Shown here: piece by piece, positions 31,222 to 46,200 of the stretch
Layout of the letters: each line of letters opens with the position of its first letter
How positions within the stretch are numbered: position 1 is the stretch's first letter
Assembly (NCBI GenBank): GCA_921293015.1
Contig: OV121086.1
Span: forward strand, 25,530,254-25,594,253
Source: Phorcus lineatus
Lineage: Eukaryota > Mollusca > Gastropoda > Trochida > Trochidae
Direction of reading: 5' to 3'
DNA: 64,000 bases
Notes under the pieces: model-generated
Database searches by the model: none
What the model was told of the DNA's origin: nothing
The model's input: the letters and a program-made list of their open reading frames with translations, nothing else
Position numbers and translations under genes: made by a program

Positions 31222-34200
31222 TATACAACTTCTTCTTCTTCGGCTTCCTGTAAAATGCTGTCAAATTGAATCGCCAAACAAATCTACTGCTACGCGTAAA
31301 TACTGTTACATATTTGAATGGAATAAACCAAGTGATTCTATCACAAGCACGTACACAAATTAAAATGCAAAGACGATTGTTTGTCTATTTGATACCACAC
31401 ACAATCTGAAGAAGAGATGGGCATTAAATGACAATGTAGGCCCACTTTGTAGACAATCAAGTGATTCTGGGGTTTTATGATTCGATAGTGATTGATACCA
31501 TTAACAAACTTGAGAATAGAAAACCGATTTCTCATTGAAAGCCTGGCCTGGTTCATGGCCACCCACTTGAGGGGACTGTGACAGGGGGCTGCCCCTATTG
31601 ATCTCTGTATAGCGTCTATGTTATTGCTTTCAGCTTTTGTTAAGTGTCTTGTCTCCATGTAATAGGTTCTATTGTAGATCTGCATTGACTTTATTTATTC
31701 AGCAACTCATATTTAATTGTTACTATTTATGAAGTTAGCCCCTCACTGTACACTCAGTGTTGAAAGCAGGACAGACCCCAGTCTGGACCCCTCACTGGTC
31801 CCAGTGTTTACCCGTTACTAGGCTCCCATTTGTCTATCTGTCTGTCTACGGCGTGCCTCTTTACACATGCAATGTGCACTAAATATAGATACAACACGAC
31901 CAGGACACGATGATATAGGCCTTCTCTGTCTAAATACTTACAACAGTTTGTTATATTACTCATTCTTGTGCAGGTTTGACATAGGGCAAGGAGTTTCACA
32001 GACCGTAAACGGAGTCAGGCGTTTATATTTGATTTTATATGAAGTTAGAACTTTTTAAAAGTGTCTATTAAAGCTCCTAATTAAGCTTGGTAATGTTCAT
32101 GTTCGTCCTCATCCCGACGTAATTCCGATGTGAGGACCCGTTGTAGCTAACCGCACTAACAGTACGTACGTGTGACAGCCTACATGCATACCATTACCCC
32201 ACGACTTATAGACGACCATGGAACAATGTAGTTACGATGTTGTCCCGTTCATATTATCTTATTTCTCCCGAACCATGCACTTGATATACACGATATTGTA
32301 GTCTACACATAACGATCGTAGTAATAGTTTCACGTTATTTGTCAAAACTTTCCGACTGTTTTCCGAATGTCGAACTGCTCAAATAATAATAAATAAATAA
32401 TAATTTTATGTACTTTAAATTTTCCCTAGCTCGGTTTGCTGGACAAAAAAAGTCAAAACGAAAGCTATGGAGTTATCTTTCTCAAAGCAAACTCTGCATA
32501 CCTCAACGCCGTCCTTAGTAGACCGTACGAATCCAAAAATTATAATGAATAAATGGTCATCTTTTAGTTGTAGTTTATAGTTTAATAAGTTTTGATTTCG
32601 AGAAACAAATTGTTCGTAAACATGTTGAGAAACGAAAACCACGAAAACATGTACACATACTAACAAGAGGTTGCTTGATAATTATAAGTTAGTCCGCATA
32701 TGCGACGTTCATATGTTAATGAGATTGACTCTTGTCACGTCAAAGACTGACATGTTCTTACTAACTATTCTGCAATTGTATTTTAAATCAACACAATATT
32801 TCACACATTAAATCAGCCATTCAGTTGTGACGTTCCTAATCAAGTGGCAATAAAAGTTGTTGTTTTAAATTTAGGAGAATTAAAAAGAATTGCATGAATT
32901 AGTTGATTGCTGTCAACACCAAGATTAAAAATAATATCAACCCATGTAGAGTTTATGCCAAATAATCACTATTTGTCACTATTTATACTAACATAAAGTA
33001 AAGCCGTCTGTGACAAGATCTATCATGTTCTTACTATCTAGTGTGATATCGACGGGTGTATAACAACAATTACACCTCCTTTTCTTGTTATATATATAAA
33101 CAGAGTATATATTCATCAAAACGTTAATACTAATGTCCAGTTAAGTGTGTTTATTCATGTTTGTAGGCCATAGGCCCATATATACACATTTCAATATGTA
33201 TTACATTTTCAGTATTTACAATGATCATAATTCAAGTAACATTTGCCTTCTGTTAAATTAAATGTATTAAGCATCATGGCTCCTTTTCCCGTCATCATGA
33301 GGCACTTAAATTGAAACATATTTGGAAAAACACACAGAAATGTTTACAAAGTAGCGCTTTCTTAAGTCATTACATGTATTGTTTACATATTAGTTAAAAC
33401 TGATACTCATTTTCTACATTATTTAAGCGCAATGGCCAAAATCATAAACAATAATCAATATTGGACCATCTTCCTCCATATGCTTTAAAACGTAATGAAA
33501 CAGATCTTAATCTTATATACAAAATACTTTTTTTTTTACACTAATGGCAGTTAAGTATTTTTCCGGTGATAGAAAGCTTTTATACTCCTAATATAATCTG
33601 TATCTTGTGCTATTTTGCAAGCTACCATTTGTTAAAACATATTTATAAGCCGCCTCTTTCAATCTTTGGAGAGATGAGAATTTATTTTTAACTGTTTAAC
33701 AAAAGAAAACCCATGATTGAATAAAAAAAATTGCATTCATACGTTCATTGAAGAAAGATTGTAATGATATACGAATTCTCACTGTCGTGTCAATTAACCC
33801 TCTTACCTTTCTTCATTAAGTCAACTTGTGTTTACATTCACTATATCAGGTGATTCTCTGGTGAGTTTCTCTTTTCCGAAGTTAATATCACCTGTTGAGG
33901 TCAAACTATATTCCTTAGATGTACATGTATGGTAGCCGACGTTGAATTGTCATAATACGCTCGATGTGGTCTTGCAGGTACTAACAGCACAATCTTTTTA
34001 TTGTCCTACAGCTTTGTCGGTCTGTCAATCGGTATTTCTCAGTTATAAAGAAATTATTTCTATGGTTTTCAAGATAACCCTTTCAAGAATACTCTAAATA
34101 CTGTTATTTTATATGCCAAATACTTTGTTGTTAAATGAAAACAGATAAAAGAGGATGTAATTTTGAAGCGTTTCTTAGTAGACTGAAACGTTATTTGAAA

Positions 34201-37200
34201 ATATACCCAAGGCAAATATACTTGAGGAGTGAGCAGTACTAACACTGAATGATGCTTTTGGTCGATAGAAATTAACATGGGAAAGTGCATCCATCTCTGT
34301 CTCATAATGTGCAGCTGCAAGACTCGCCACGTCATTATGTACAGGCTATTGTTAAAATTGTTGCAAAGTGTTGTTTTTTAATGACCGATCAAAACGATTC
34401 CGTAAATCGTCTCCCAGTGTTGCAGTTGCATCTGTTCAATCAGATCTGTATGTTAGACACGAGTGATGCTGTGGTGGCGCCACACGAAGGTAGGCGAGTT
34501 ATTCATCCGTGACACTTTATATGAATTTATTCACACTATTCTTTTCTCAAATCATCCGAGACAACTTATGTAAAAGGAGAACAAACAGTAAGGAGTTAGA
34601 AGTCAACCCTGCGTATTGCTAATCACCCGTGAGATTCACACAACACCGTGCACTGAAGCGCTCAACCCACGAGATTAGCCATATCCTAACTATAGTTGCC
34701 CATGGTTGATTTTTCGGTGTTAATAATTAATAGTCTTATTCACCGACATTTGCAAGAAGGCTTATCGAAACTATACGAAGTGATCGCAAGCTGATCATGT
34801 TCGTAATGTGTGTGCGTGTGATATGTCGAAGCATATCGCCGCGTTTTGAAAAATTATTGATTTAAAAAACTTCTAAATTAGATGGAATTCTACACTGTAC
34901 GTATCGATACTCACAGTCGAGTGGTGCAGGACTAAGGGTGACAGAGGTGTGGTTTAAATCACCATGAAGTGTTGACCACTGCGTGAACTGGGGCCACTGC
35001 ATATAACTGAAATAAATACACGGAGTTTTTTTTCTAGTTCTGCTTAATGACTGTGTAATAAATAGGAGCCTTTAATACAGTCTAGGTCCTCATTCAGCAA
35101 GTATGGATTTGACTGCATACACAAGAAATTAAGAGCCCGAAGAAAAGAATATTTTATGGATGATTGAATAGTAAAATATAGTCGCAAGCGACGACAATGA
35201 CAGGATTCAGCAAAATATGAGCATCCGTGGCTCTTGGGGGCAAACTAAGTGCTTCTCCAAGTTGAGATAGCGTTTTGAAGACATTTTTAGTACACTGCAG
35301 TTGATTTAGCCGTATTATGAAGCAAAATGACGTTTTGTATACGTTTTTAGTACGTAGGAGCGGAAGTGAGGTTTACTCGATGTACACGGCCTGCTGCCAG
35401 TTGAGGCAAGAGAGCAACAGCATCAAAATGTAAGGGGTATCTGGAGGGGAGGCAGTAGAGGTTTGAAAGTTAAAAAAGGGCCAGTGTTTTCCTTTGGCGA
35501 GATCAAGGGGTTTGCCGACACTGGAATACAGTTTCCGAGTGCTGGTACATAGGTTGAAGGTCTTATTACATATAAATAATCAAGACTATGTCAGTCAGTC
35601 GGCTCAGGTCAGTTAGGCAGGCTTTTTTGCTCGCTTCTCTGCCTGCCTGATCAGACTATGACAGTGCTTGATGTACTTGTGTGCATTTGCTCATCTCGCA
35701 CACGTCGACCATACGTGCAGTCGTACGCACTTCTGCTAGAAAGAGCGATTTTGTCCTTTTGAACACTGTCAATTTCGTGCTTGTTTATGAGACATCGGAG
35801 AGTATTTCTCTCAAACTTTGCCCCATGTCGCATATCTTGACAGTTTTCCTTCAACTTTTCAAATGAACCCTTGCTAACGCATTTAGAAAATCTTGATACA
35901 AGAGCAATGTAGAGTATTTCTATCAACTTTTCCCCTTTCACACATACAAGAGCGCATGTACCTGCATTTGGACATGTCACACGTCTTGACTGTTCTTCAA
36001 TATTGATGTTTTCCTTAAATTTTATGCAATCTAACCCTTGCTAACGCACTTGACAAATCTTGCTACAGGAGCAATGTAAGACTTCTGCACACGTTCCCAT
36101 TTGCTTTTAAACAGGTGAGAGGGCATTTGGGGGGTGGGGAGGGGGGGGGGTGTCATTTCTGCATTTCCTTCAATTGTTTGCAATTCAACCCTTGCTAACG
36201 CACTTAATTGACATATAGTATGATGCAAACTTTGACTCCCTCATGTGAACTGAAATGACTGTTCGCGATCGATTTTGTTCTTGATTCTTAAAGAACTCGA
36301 TCATGTCTACCTCTCATACAAAAATCACGTAATTCGACAGCTAGGTATTTGAGTTTTCTGCCCTTGAATATGCTAAAACGAGCAAAGTCGCCCGACTTCG
36401 AAGGGTTGCTGAGTAAAAAGTATTAAAGTTTGAGGAACAATTTAGAGTATCCTTTTCTCCTCAGTACTTCAGCTACAACATATGTAACTTTCAGCTCTGA
36501 GATGCTAGTATCTTCGGAGGAGAAGATTCACAAAGGTGCGTGGGGTCCGAAAACTTCAAAAAGTCAAAAAAAGTAATATGGCGGCGTAAGTATGCATGCT
36601 ACGAAGTCGCCATGATTTACTTTTTTGCTGCAAATGTATTTGCCTATCGTTTAAAAAAAGTTGCAGGTCTCTAAGTGCTTTTTGAAAAAAAATCCCATGT
36701 TAATTTTTGAAAATTTGAGTGGTACTGTGCCTTTAACGCTTAATTCGATTAAGCCCAAAAGCTTATTAGAACCCCTTCTCATGAAGTTCTACCAGACTGC
36801 CAAGTTTGGCTGTTGTAGCTTTAGCGGTTTGGGCTAAATCGGGTCCACAAAATCGGTGGAAAAAAAAAAATAAATAAAACACGCCAATAACAATAAGGAT
36901 TCAGCAAAATTGCTGAATCCTTAATTATGAAAATATTTCATAGACTAACATTTTAGATTAAGACCTGTCGCTCCCTGTTTCAAACTATCCTGTTCTTATC
37001 GTCGTGTTTGACCTTTCGTGAGCACCTAGATATAATGACGTTCCCAGGTCTGCCGGAAGTGCTTCAAAATATAATTCCCGTCTTTAACATGGACTTTGTC
37101 TCTTAAAATACTCTTAAAATTGTTTGTATCTTAATGAATGAGAAAGGAGCCACAAAAAATGGGCATTTCAATTGTTACTGAATTTCAATCTAGACTTGCT

Positions 37201-40200
37201 TTTCATGAGCTTATATGGAGATGAAATTATCATCATCTACTACAGCACAGCCTGTGTATTCTAACCTTTAACATTGAAGAGTTACGGAGGTAAACCTTTG
37301 TGACTAAATATCAACCTAGTGCTTTGTGAAAGGATAGATGTCTTGTGCAGCTTCTCAATATGACATAGAAGCTCATTTCACGCACCTTAGTTTTAAAGGG
37401 GAACTGCAACCCTAGCCTTTCAGACCTAATTGACCAGCAGTTACGTAATTGCCTTAGCCGGGAAAGAGGTCACGTGACACGGACTGGGCGCTGGCCAAGC
37501 GAGGTACGGTCATTGTGACAGGGGAATCCCCTTTATGACATGCGATCGTTGATTGGCTGATTCATTTTCGCTCTTCTGTTTATAAACAATGTCGTGTGAC
37601 ACGATGCCTGTTTTCATTTTATATTGATTTATTTTATTTATCTTATTTAAAAAATATTATATCCCCAACCCCCCTCATTTTTCTATTGTAGATTCTTACT
37701 TTATCTCCCCTGGCTTTGTTACTTAATTCTAAATTTATCCCTCGCTTCCCCCATTTTATCAATAAGTAACATAGCCACGTCGGCGAAATCACCTTCAGGT
37801 GGAAGCAGACGTTAAACCCCTAAACAACAACAACAAAACGATGCCTGCTGTCCAAAATGGCTAGCTTTTCTACTATCACATGTCGCTGTAAGAACACCTG
37901 CAGTCGGTCGACTAAAACAGCCGTATATTGCCTTTTGCCGATAATTATTGAAAATAAGTAAATATCATAATTTTGGCATTTAGGTGATGAAAATGCAATT
38001 ATTTCGACATGACTTGAACTTTTCGCAGGACACATGGTATATTGGTTACTAATTATGCGACATAAACAATTTCGAAACATACTCTGTGTCACTTTAAAAT
38101 TGTCTCACTAGTTATGAATAAATATTTCAATTCTTGTATTTCAGTAAGGCGCCTTACGCCCACATACAATCATATACAAATAAAACAGAATTAGAGAGGA
38201 AGTGAATTGACAATGTTTATTCAAGCTCGCCAACTGAGAATATGGGAGTAGAGCGAGATTACGGTGACTTTTTAGACCAGACTTTCCAAGTACTATATAA
38301 CTTCCTTGAAGTGTTATAAACAACGTATGTAATCGATCTCTAACATAATATCCATATTATCATTTCCTGTTCCGAGGACAGCTGTGCTTTATTACTCTAT
38401 GCCCGGCTGGCTAGTTGATTATTTAGATAACTTCATTGTTGATTTAAGCTTTACCGTTCATGCATTGTAAAATGTCTGAGAAACTACGTGGAATAAGATA
38501 AATCTATAACGAAATGTAAATTATGCGGTTTTGAATATGTTCAAGATGAATCCAACTCTATATTATATTTTTCACTATCTTTTAAATGTCAAAAGCCTGT
38601 GTTCATTTACTGTGAATTGGCGAATTGGCAAAACAAAGTAACTATTTGACAATCCGGGATTTATCATTAGGACGAGATATTTTTTATTGTCATTTACTAA
38701 AGAGTATCTATCATTAATTGTGGCTCAGACTGTTGGTGCCCTTTTCTCTGTAAGACTGGTAAATACATGTACGTTAACAAACACTGCCAGGTATGTATAC
38801 ATCATTTTTCAAGTCATTCTTATTCTTTTCCATTCGTAATCAGAAATCCCATATCGCAATTATCGGGACGCATGGCGTACGAGGAGAATACCTTATCGAT
38901 GACTATGAAATAATGAAAATATTAAATTAATTTTCGATTGTATCATCATGAGATTATACCTTAAAATTTTTCTGATGAATAGTCAACTCAAATGCGATTA
39001 TTTACACAGAGTTGTAAGACATACTAAACCGGACCTTACATAACAGTTTGAAACACCCTATCATCAACGGGAAGGTAACCATTTTAGTTAAACTATATAG
39101 ACATGTCTACATGTTAACATTACATATTGTTTCTTAGCTTTTGAAGTTTCCCATTTTATTGTGTTTGTTTCAACCTTATGTATTATGTAAAAGAGCGGAA
39201 ACTTTTTAACCAGTGACCAGTATATCCTTCATGTATTCATCTTTTATAACCATCAGTGATATTGTCAAATTATGGCAAACGTGTCTTAAATTTCTGAAAA
39301 ATGATTGTATCATTGTCAAATGTCAACTTGGTGTTCAATTATACTTGTAAATGGTTGGATAATTATATGAGAATTGTATCAATATTAAAAGTGCATTGAT
39401 TTTACAGTTGTTTAATCAAGGTTCAATTTACTGCCAAATAATAAAAAAAAACCTCAAACCCCTATATCTGTCATAGATAAGAAATTTCAAATAGTAAGTG
39501 AAATTTCTTTTATCATAGGAATTGAGTAATAGTGACGAAAATCCAAAAAATATCCACACAAGTCAGAACCTAACTTTAAAAAATATCGAAAGAAATATTG
39601 CGAAGTTTGTAGTGTCGAAGCTTAAAAGTAAAATGTAAACAACTGTATAATACCAGAGTACCAGAATTTTTTATCAAATTTTGTAAAAGGTGAGGGAAAT
39701 CTAAAAAGAACTTTTAAAAAATTCAATTTACAATGATTTATAATTTTTATCTCGTATCTAATATGGCAGTTCAGTTGTAGAACGATTTGTTTACAATGAC
39801 ATTCTCACACACGTATCCGGTTGGGTAATTCGCGCGAGTACCTAGGGTAACCGCGAGTAGGCAAGCTGCGCAGAAAAAACACCGCTGAGTAGAGAGCGCG
39901 CTGATTGAGATTAACGACTCTCGCGGGGCCTCGCTAATTAAACACTGGAAGTTAAAAATTAGAGTTGCAGTTCCCCTTTAAGTTTATTCATTCTTGCCAA
40001 AAGTAATTACACTCGTATGACTGTAATCCATGATAACGTTATGTCCCTTACCGGGTTCTTACTGGGTCCCTGCTTATTGTATGCACCAAGTTCTAACAAA
40101 TATTTATACAAAATATTTACGTTTTATGTACTTTTTATTTGAGCTGAGAGTACATTTATATTGAATTGGTATGTACATACCTACTCATTCAACTATAATA

Positions 40201-43200
40201 TCTTGTAACCTAATTTCGCTGGCTCGCTGCACTTTTATGTACATTTTGTATTTGCATTTTATAAATGCGAGGTGAGATTTAATTTTTTTAGTTTGTAACC
40301 GCTCTGATTATAGATAAATACATGCAAATGGTTTAGGCAAATGTGCGTTACTATGTCTTTATATTTTCAAAAAGTAAAAAATAAATCGCGCCAACGTTCC
40401 AAATTTGTTTGGCGCCTGTAAATGAAGCATTTAAAAGTAACTAAAGTAATTAAAGTTTGAAAAAAAGTTGACTTGAGAGCAAAAAACAGTGACAATTATT
40501 ACATTTTGTCCAATCAAAACCTTGAAAATATTATTAATTTCATTTCTGTCTAAAACAGTTTCATTTGTAAAACTCGACCAACATATATTTTCTAATATAG
40601 GATTGTTCAACAAACTCAAACATTTTCGTTTCTATATTTTCCAGATATTCACGTGCAGTGTGACCCGTGTCACGAGACGAGGTAGGTCCAGCTATAAGTA
40701 TAACTGTTTTTAAAACTTCCCATGCTTACCTACCTAACGACACTTGGTTGTCATCTTGCATTACGTGATCAATAACATCCTGTTGTCACGCCTTTGTGAA
40801 ATGCATTAATATCAGACATGACTCCGCGTCGCAATGTAATTGTTTAACAATACGTATGCGAGGACATTGCAGGGCCAATCGTCGTGATATTGTAGAAAAA
40901 GTGTACCATTTAATTTTAGATAGAATTATCTCTCATTATTCTTGAGGAAACATATTGAAAAAATAGCATTTATCCAAGTGATCACTATTTAGCATTATGG
41001 AAAACGCATTAGGGTTACGTATTCATATGTGTAAGAATATTGATAACCAAGTAGTAGGCATGTGACCATGGAAGCATGAAGCCAGCAGGTGCATGGGGAG
41101 GAAGTGCATGTAAACCCCACGTGTAATAATAAATTAGATCGGTCCCAGGACTTACCCTCAACAGTCAGCAATAACGTCTCCTGGCCAATCAGCGAGGTTC
41201 CATCTTTTCCTCCTGCATGCCTTATATGGCCTCGATGGAACCCTACCAAAATCAATATATACACTGTTGATTTAGATCAAATGGATCCTTTGTCAATCCA
41301 TGAGCTTCCACATGAGTTTTCAACTGATTTGATGTCACGTGACGACGTCAGAAAGCAAGATCAAAATCAACACATTCGTTCAAAATGAATCTTTCCGGCG
41401 GGTATATAATGGTCTTATTAGTTCTTTTCATCGTATCAGATTACTCATTATTCATCGAAAGGAAGTGGGCCTAGCTAACAAAGTTGTTTTAGTGTTAAGC
41501 ATGCATTCAAGCATCAAAGCTGTATGTCAATACGGGTTAATTACTGAAATCAATTTTGCAACAAGTAAATAAGGCTAGATTTTAAAAACTACAAAGTGTT
41601 CGTATCATATCTTATATGATTCATGCGTTGAACTTTTTTTATTTGTTGACGATTTGATAATGATATTTTTATTTGTTTTGCCTATTTTTTATGCAATCAA
41701 AATATTTTCTTATTGTTATGTTTTCGTATCATTCTAAAAAATATTCAGACCTTTGTGTCTTAAAAATGAACTGACACGACAAAAACGATTTTGAAAGTTG
41801 ACCCAATTGAATTATTTTATTATAGCGCTTGCTACGCGCAATATTTTCTAATCAACCTCTTTCCTCAATGTCCTTAAATTCATCATTGACGCAATACGCT
41901 AACATTTCACTATTGTTCATACTAATTAACTGTTCACTGTTTGCACCTGCAGAATGTGGTGATGTTGAGAACGCCCCGGTGACTACGTACACCGACCACT
42001 CTATCAGCACGGAGTCACATCGGAGACACACGCAGATCAGCTGGACTCCTCGAGGTAACCCTCGTCCTCTCGTCCTGCTCAGGGGGCATTGGTGATCGTC
42101 ATATCACAAACAAGAAGTCTAAAAGTGCAACACTGGTTATCGTTGGTATTGGCCAGGAATCACTTACTCTCTTTAGAATTTCATAAAGTTACGATTTTCA
42201 GACGAATGATAGAGAAAACAATAAGTATCCAAAGACAAAACGTTGAGAGAAGCACACCGTTCATTTATCAACACTTTCATTTCAGAGTTTGAAGGTCTCC
42301 TGTTTCTCCCTGGCCATAGGAAGTGCTACAAGATTTACATCACAAAAACCAGGGTAATTTGTCTGCTTCAATTCTTCAACACCTGTAATCACACCTTTTG
42401 TCTATAAATCTCTAATAATGGCCAATTTGTCATTAACTTCAGCCATGGTGACCTAAGAATTTAATAATGATTAGATACTGAGACGTAATTTCAGTTTGGA
42501 ACGCTTTACATATAGGTTAGTGCTTTTGTCAGGCCGTTATCAACGTTTGTTCGAATTTGCTCTTTGTTCGCTTTGGCACTTGGCTTCTTGGAGGAATCTT
42601 TAGACTTTCAGTTCCCTGTTCGTAAAGGCTATATGTCAGCTCGGGAAACCCCGTTTCATTTTTTGTATTTCTTTTGTGAGTCTGGCGCAGGGCTAGTTTT
42701 GTTAAGTCATTCGATATTTGTATTTTAAAATCATTTGCTTGATCTAAAACTTGGAACAGTTGGAAAATAGAAAAATGCAATGTTGTGTGGTGTGTTGTGT
42801 TGCAGGAAGGGGTAGCGACAGGCCGGTTGGGGGTGCGTTGTGTAGCCCGGAGGGGACCACTTCTGTTGTACGACGTGCAGGCACACACAACTTTCAGGAT
42901 ATCTACAAGCACTGGTAGGGCTTTCAACTGACGCACAGACATTCTTTATGAATTATAAATAGTACAGACACATTTTTAAAAAAATAAAGTAAAGAAAAGA
43001 ACGTTTTCAAAGTCAGGGCGGAAAACTAATGCATATAGCTTTAAGAATGATAACTATGAATCTTAAAATTTCCATTTATTTGACAAAGAGGCATATCCTT
43101 TCTTGTATAAGTCATTGCTTGTTCTCGACATGTTGTAGCTTTACCCTGTCGTGTGAGACAGTTTAGGCCTACATCTCATTCTTTGCTGTTGCTTGTACCC

Positions 43201-46200
43201 AGGTAGTCAGTGCAGATGTGTGACCCCGCGACGCCTGGAGACGACAAGCCCGGGTGGAGGAAGGCTGACCGTGAAGTGGGGGGGTTACGAAGGCACGGGC
43301 CAACTGAATGTGTCCATCCATAGGCTACCTGACCGAAACCTTGTCACCTCGAGTATACTGGCCATAACATCGGTTGGTTTTCTCCCTCTATACACTGAAC
43401 TGTTCTATTTACTTGCATCTGAGCTAGCGGACAAGGAAAACTGATCACCACATTGTAATGGCTAATAAAATAACTAAATACGGTAAAAGTTTGAGGTAAA
43501 GTCCATCTACGAATTTCTCCATTTCTCAAAACACTGAACATGGGAATTTTTAGTCTGTAGGCCAGACCCTGAAATAAGGTAGAAGCCTAAGCAAGTCTAT
43601 TAAAAGACTTTAAAGCTTGATTTCTGAAAATGAAGAAACTTCAGTCTCCTTTTCATTTCATTTATAATAAGTTTTTTAATTTTTCGATTAACTGATGCAT
43701 TTTTAATTTTAAGAGTCTAATTGTTAGACTAGGGAATTTTTAATGTTGAAATAACCTCGACCGGTTTTGCCAGTAGGGGTTTATTTTTTTTATCATACGT
43801 TCAATGTCGACAGGTTCTTCTATAGATCAAAACCATTCAATTTGTTAAATGTGTTATTTAGGTTAAAAATAACCTTAGCCCGTGTGACTAAGCAAAGGAT
43901 TGAGCCATTGGGTCTGTAGCTCATCATAATATATATTTTATAGCATGCGAGCGGTGACAAGTCTTCAAGATCTATCAGTTATAACCCGCCAAAGATCAGG
44001 AGTTCGTACTCAAAATTTCAGCGTTAGGCTTTTTCCTTCATTAGAATTACATGAACATATGCTTTGTGGACATGGCTCTATGGCCCTCATCTAATAAATA
44101 CAAAATTGATTATAAACTTAATAATCTTGATTTGCCAAGTTCTTTTTTACACATGATTTCAGCCTTTAAGCGTGAGGGGATGGCCCAAAAAACCCTCATT
44201 AGTTGTCAAAGTGTCACCAGTTCTACAGTTTACACCCATTGGCTCTGGCACTTGTACACAGGTTTCTGCTTTCTAGGCCTTTTGATATGGAGTAGAAGAT
44301 AGAAATAGGTTTTGAGGACATGGCCGCCAAAGCTAATGGGTCACCGATTCTACAATTCATAATCTCCATTGGCCAAGGTAGCTGTTCACAAGATTTGAGT
44401 TCTCGTGAGGCATTGGAATTGGAGATTAAGTCAAGATGTGAGAAGCAAACAGACGGACGGACGCTAGGCGCCATGCGATATTATAACCCAACAGGGGCTT
44501 TCAAGCCTGATCAACTAAAATTGATGATTATAGCGTATTTTCCAAGTTTAAACCTTGTCTTCATAACGTTTTTCGAAGTTGAAGAAAAAAACACATTCAA
44601 GTATTTGCAAAAATTAAAAAAACCAAACTAAAATCATTTGAGTTTGCTACTATTGTGTGAAGAAGTACCTTGGTCAATTGATATGATCCTAAATTGTAGA
44701 TTTGGTGACTCTATAGCCAGTTATGAAGGCCTGGGGGTCAATGCCCTCAAAACCTGTTTTTGCTTAACAAAAATCCATTGAAAAAATAAATTTGAAGACC
44801 TATTTTCATCCCTTTCTCCAGAGCAGAAACCTTAGAAAGCTGAAATCTTGTAGTCAGTTTATGATTATTTTATCTACAGGGGTCACGCCCTAAAAATATA
44901 GTTCTGTTATCTTCTCAGGATGAGACCTTTATACAGACGGCATGTATTATATAAAGCCCGATGAGTTACATAGCCGATGGCTCTATCATTTTAGAATTTT
45001 AGTTCAGAAATTTATTTGAGCCCGGTAGCTTAGTCTTGGAATTGTATTACAAAAGGCATCAAAATATTTGCCAACACTGGCATCATTGAATGATCAGAAT
45101 GTATGTATTTCAATATCAAAGAGACTTTGGCACACACATTGAACAATACAATTTCAACAGATGTACGGTAACAACTCTAAGGGCTGAATATGAAACATTA
45201 TAGAAATATCACCAAAGAGTAATTTCAAATAGATATTTATTTGAGTAAATATAGAATTTAAGTCAGTTTCATACAATGTCGTGTTGCATTAGGTTTAACA
45301 GAGCAACGATTATCAAGTAAATGATGCCATACATGTTACCATGTGTTATTGTCAGCGTGGCCGGCACCCCGCGAAAGGTGAGATCCACTTCGACAGCTTC
45401 TCGCTCGCACCGGGACAGTACGTGGCAGTGGTGAGTAGCGTACGACAAGGTGGCATCTCTTTATCTCTACACTGACTGAGACGTCTTCAGCTTACAGCGA
45501 TATGTCAAAAGTACTATTTAGGAAGCATATTGTACAAGCAAATAATTTTAAATGATCCACTCCTGAATGTACTACAAGCCTGCAAACATTCATATGCAAC
45601 AGAACCTATGGTCAAAACTATAGGGCTCAAATACCGCAGGGTTGATCCCCGAGTCATAACCGTGGACCGATGTATCATGTTTTGGCCTAAAAAAAGGTCG
45701 ATTTGGTTTTAACCTGTTCAGTTGTAACTGACAATTTTGTGATGCAGATCTCGGGTCAATTGAAACTAACAACTATTAATTGATAACAGTCCTATTGTGA
45801 GGAAAGTGATATGTAGTAAAAAGAAGATAAAATAATGCTCTGAGTAAGAAGTTAAGTAGGACTAATGTCGGACATGATGATGAGTGATGCAGGACAACTG
45901 ACTGAAGCACTGGTCACAGTCTTTATTGAAACTCTTAATCTGAATACCAGGTTTAAATATCAGATGAAGAGTACAGGTTCGATCAAGTTTAACTAATGGT
46001 AAACGGGAGTTACTTGCCCCTAGATACTGACAGGCATTTGCCGCAGTCATTATGATTGCAAGTTAAGAATACTTTCGAACATGCGAGCTACGAACGTGCT
46101 TTCAGACCGTTGTGGAGAAAAAAGCCCCTGATAGAGTAAGTTCGAATCCCGCTAGAGTTAATATTTTAATACTTTTATTCCTCGGTACACGGTCGATTTA

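Larger units (their letters stand above)
30751..34425. other. Gene 1 intron 1
   Basis: Holds LINE fragments (31341-31685, 33145-33720) and a CTA microsatellite (31168-31221). Nothing else recognised. Confidence 0.5.
37394..39980. mobile_element. 2.6-kb TIR element with AGTTT duplications
   Basis: Ends TAAAGGGGAACTGCAAC and GTTGCAGTTCCCCTTTA are inverted repeats of 17 bp. AGTTT flanks both sides (37389-37393 and 39981-39985). No transposase is seen; it contains an older repeat (37600-37845) and a LINE fragment (38440-38800), so it is a non-autonomous carrier. Superfamily not assigned. Confidence 0.75.
34490..41952. other. Gene 1 intron 2
   Basis: 7.5 kb containing the Helentron-like copy B and the 2.6-kb TIR element. 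40000-41950 shows no supportable exon in the right phase; short candidates at 40650-40680 break the phase. Confidence 0.5.

Noticed and set aside
40656..40681. Short exon-like piece between AG and GTAGGT in gene 1 intron 2
   Set aside because: Length not compatible with the phase 1 to phase 1 junction it would split.
40995..41264. Minus-strand frame with a strong GTAAGT donor and an Ig-like LLLTVEG end
   Set aside because: Only one strand of an Ig fold is visible, no Cys/Trp core and no partner exons nearby.
42529..42942. Open frame of 137 codons, minus strand
   Set aside because: Overlaps gene 1 exon 5 on the other strand and shows no family; exon 5 fits phases on both sides.
43915..44025. 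tRNA-like segment with TAGCTCA and GAGTTCGTACTC
   Set aside because: Box A and box B are degenerate and stems do not pair.
46083..46160. tRNA-like sequence with a B-box-like GTTCGAATCCC
   Set aside because: No acceptor stem or anticodon arm can be folded; perhaps a decayed SINE head.
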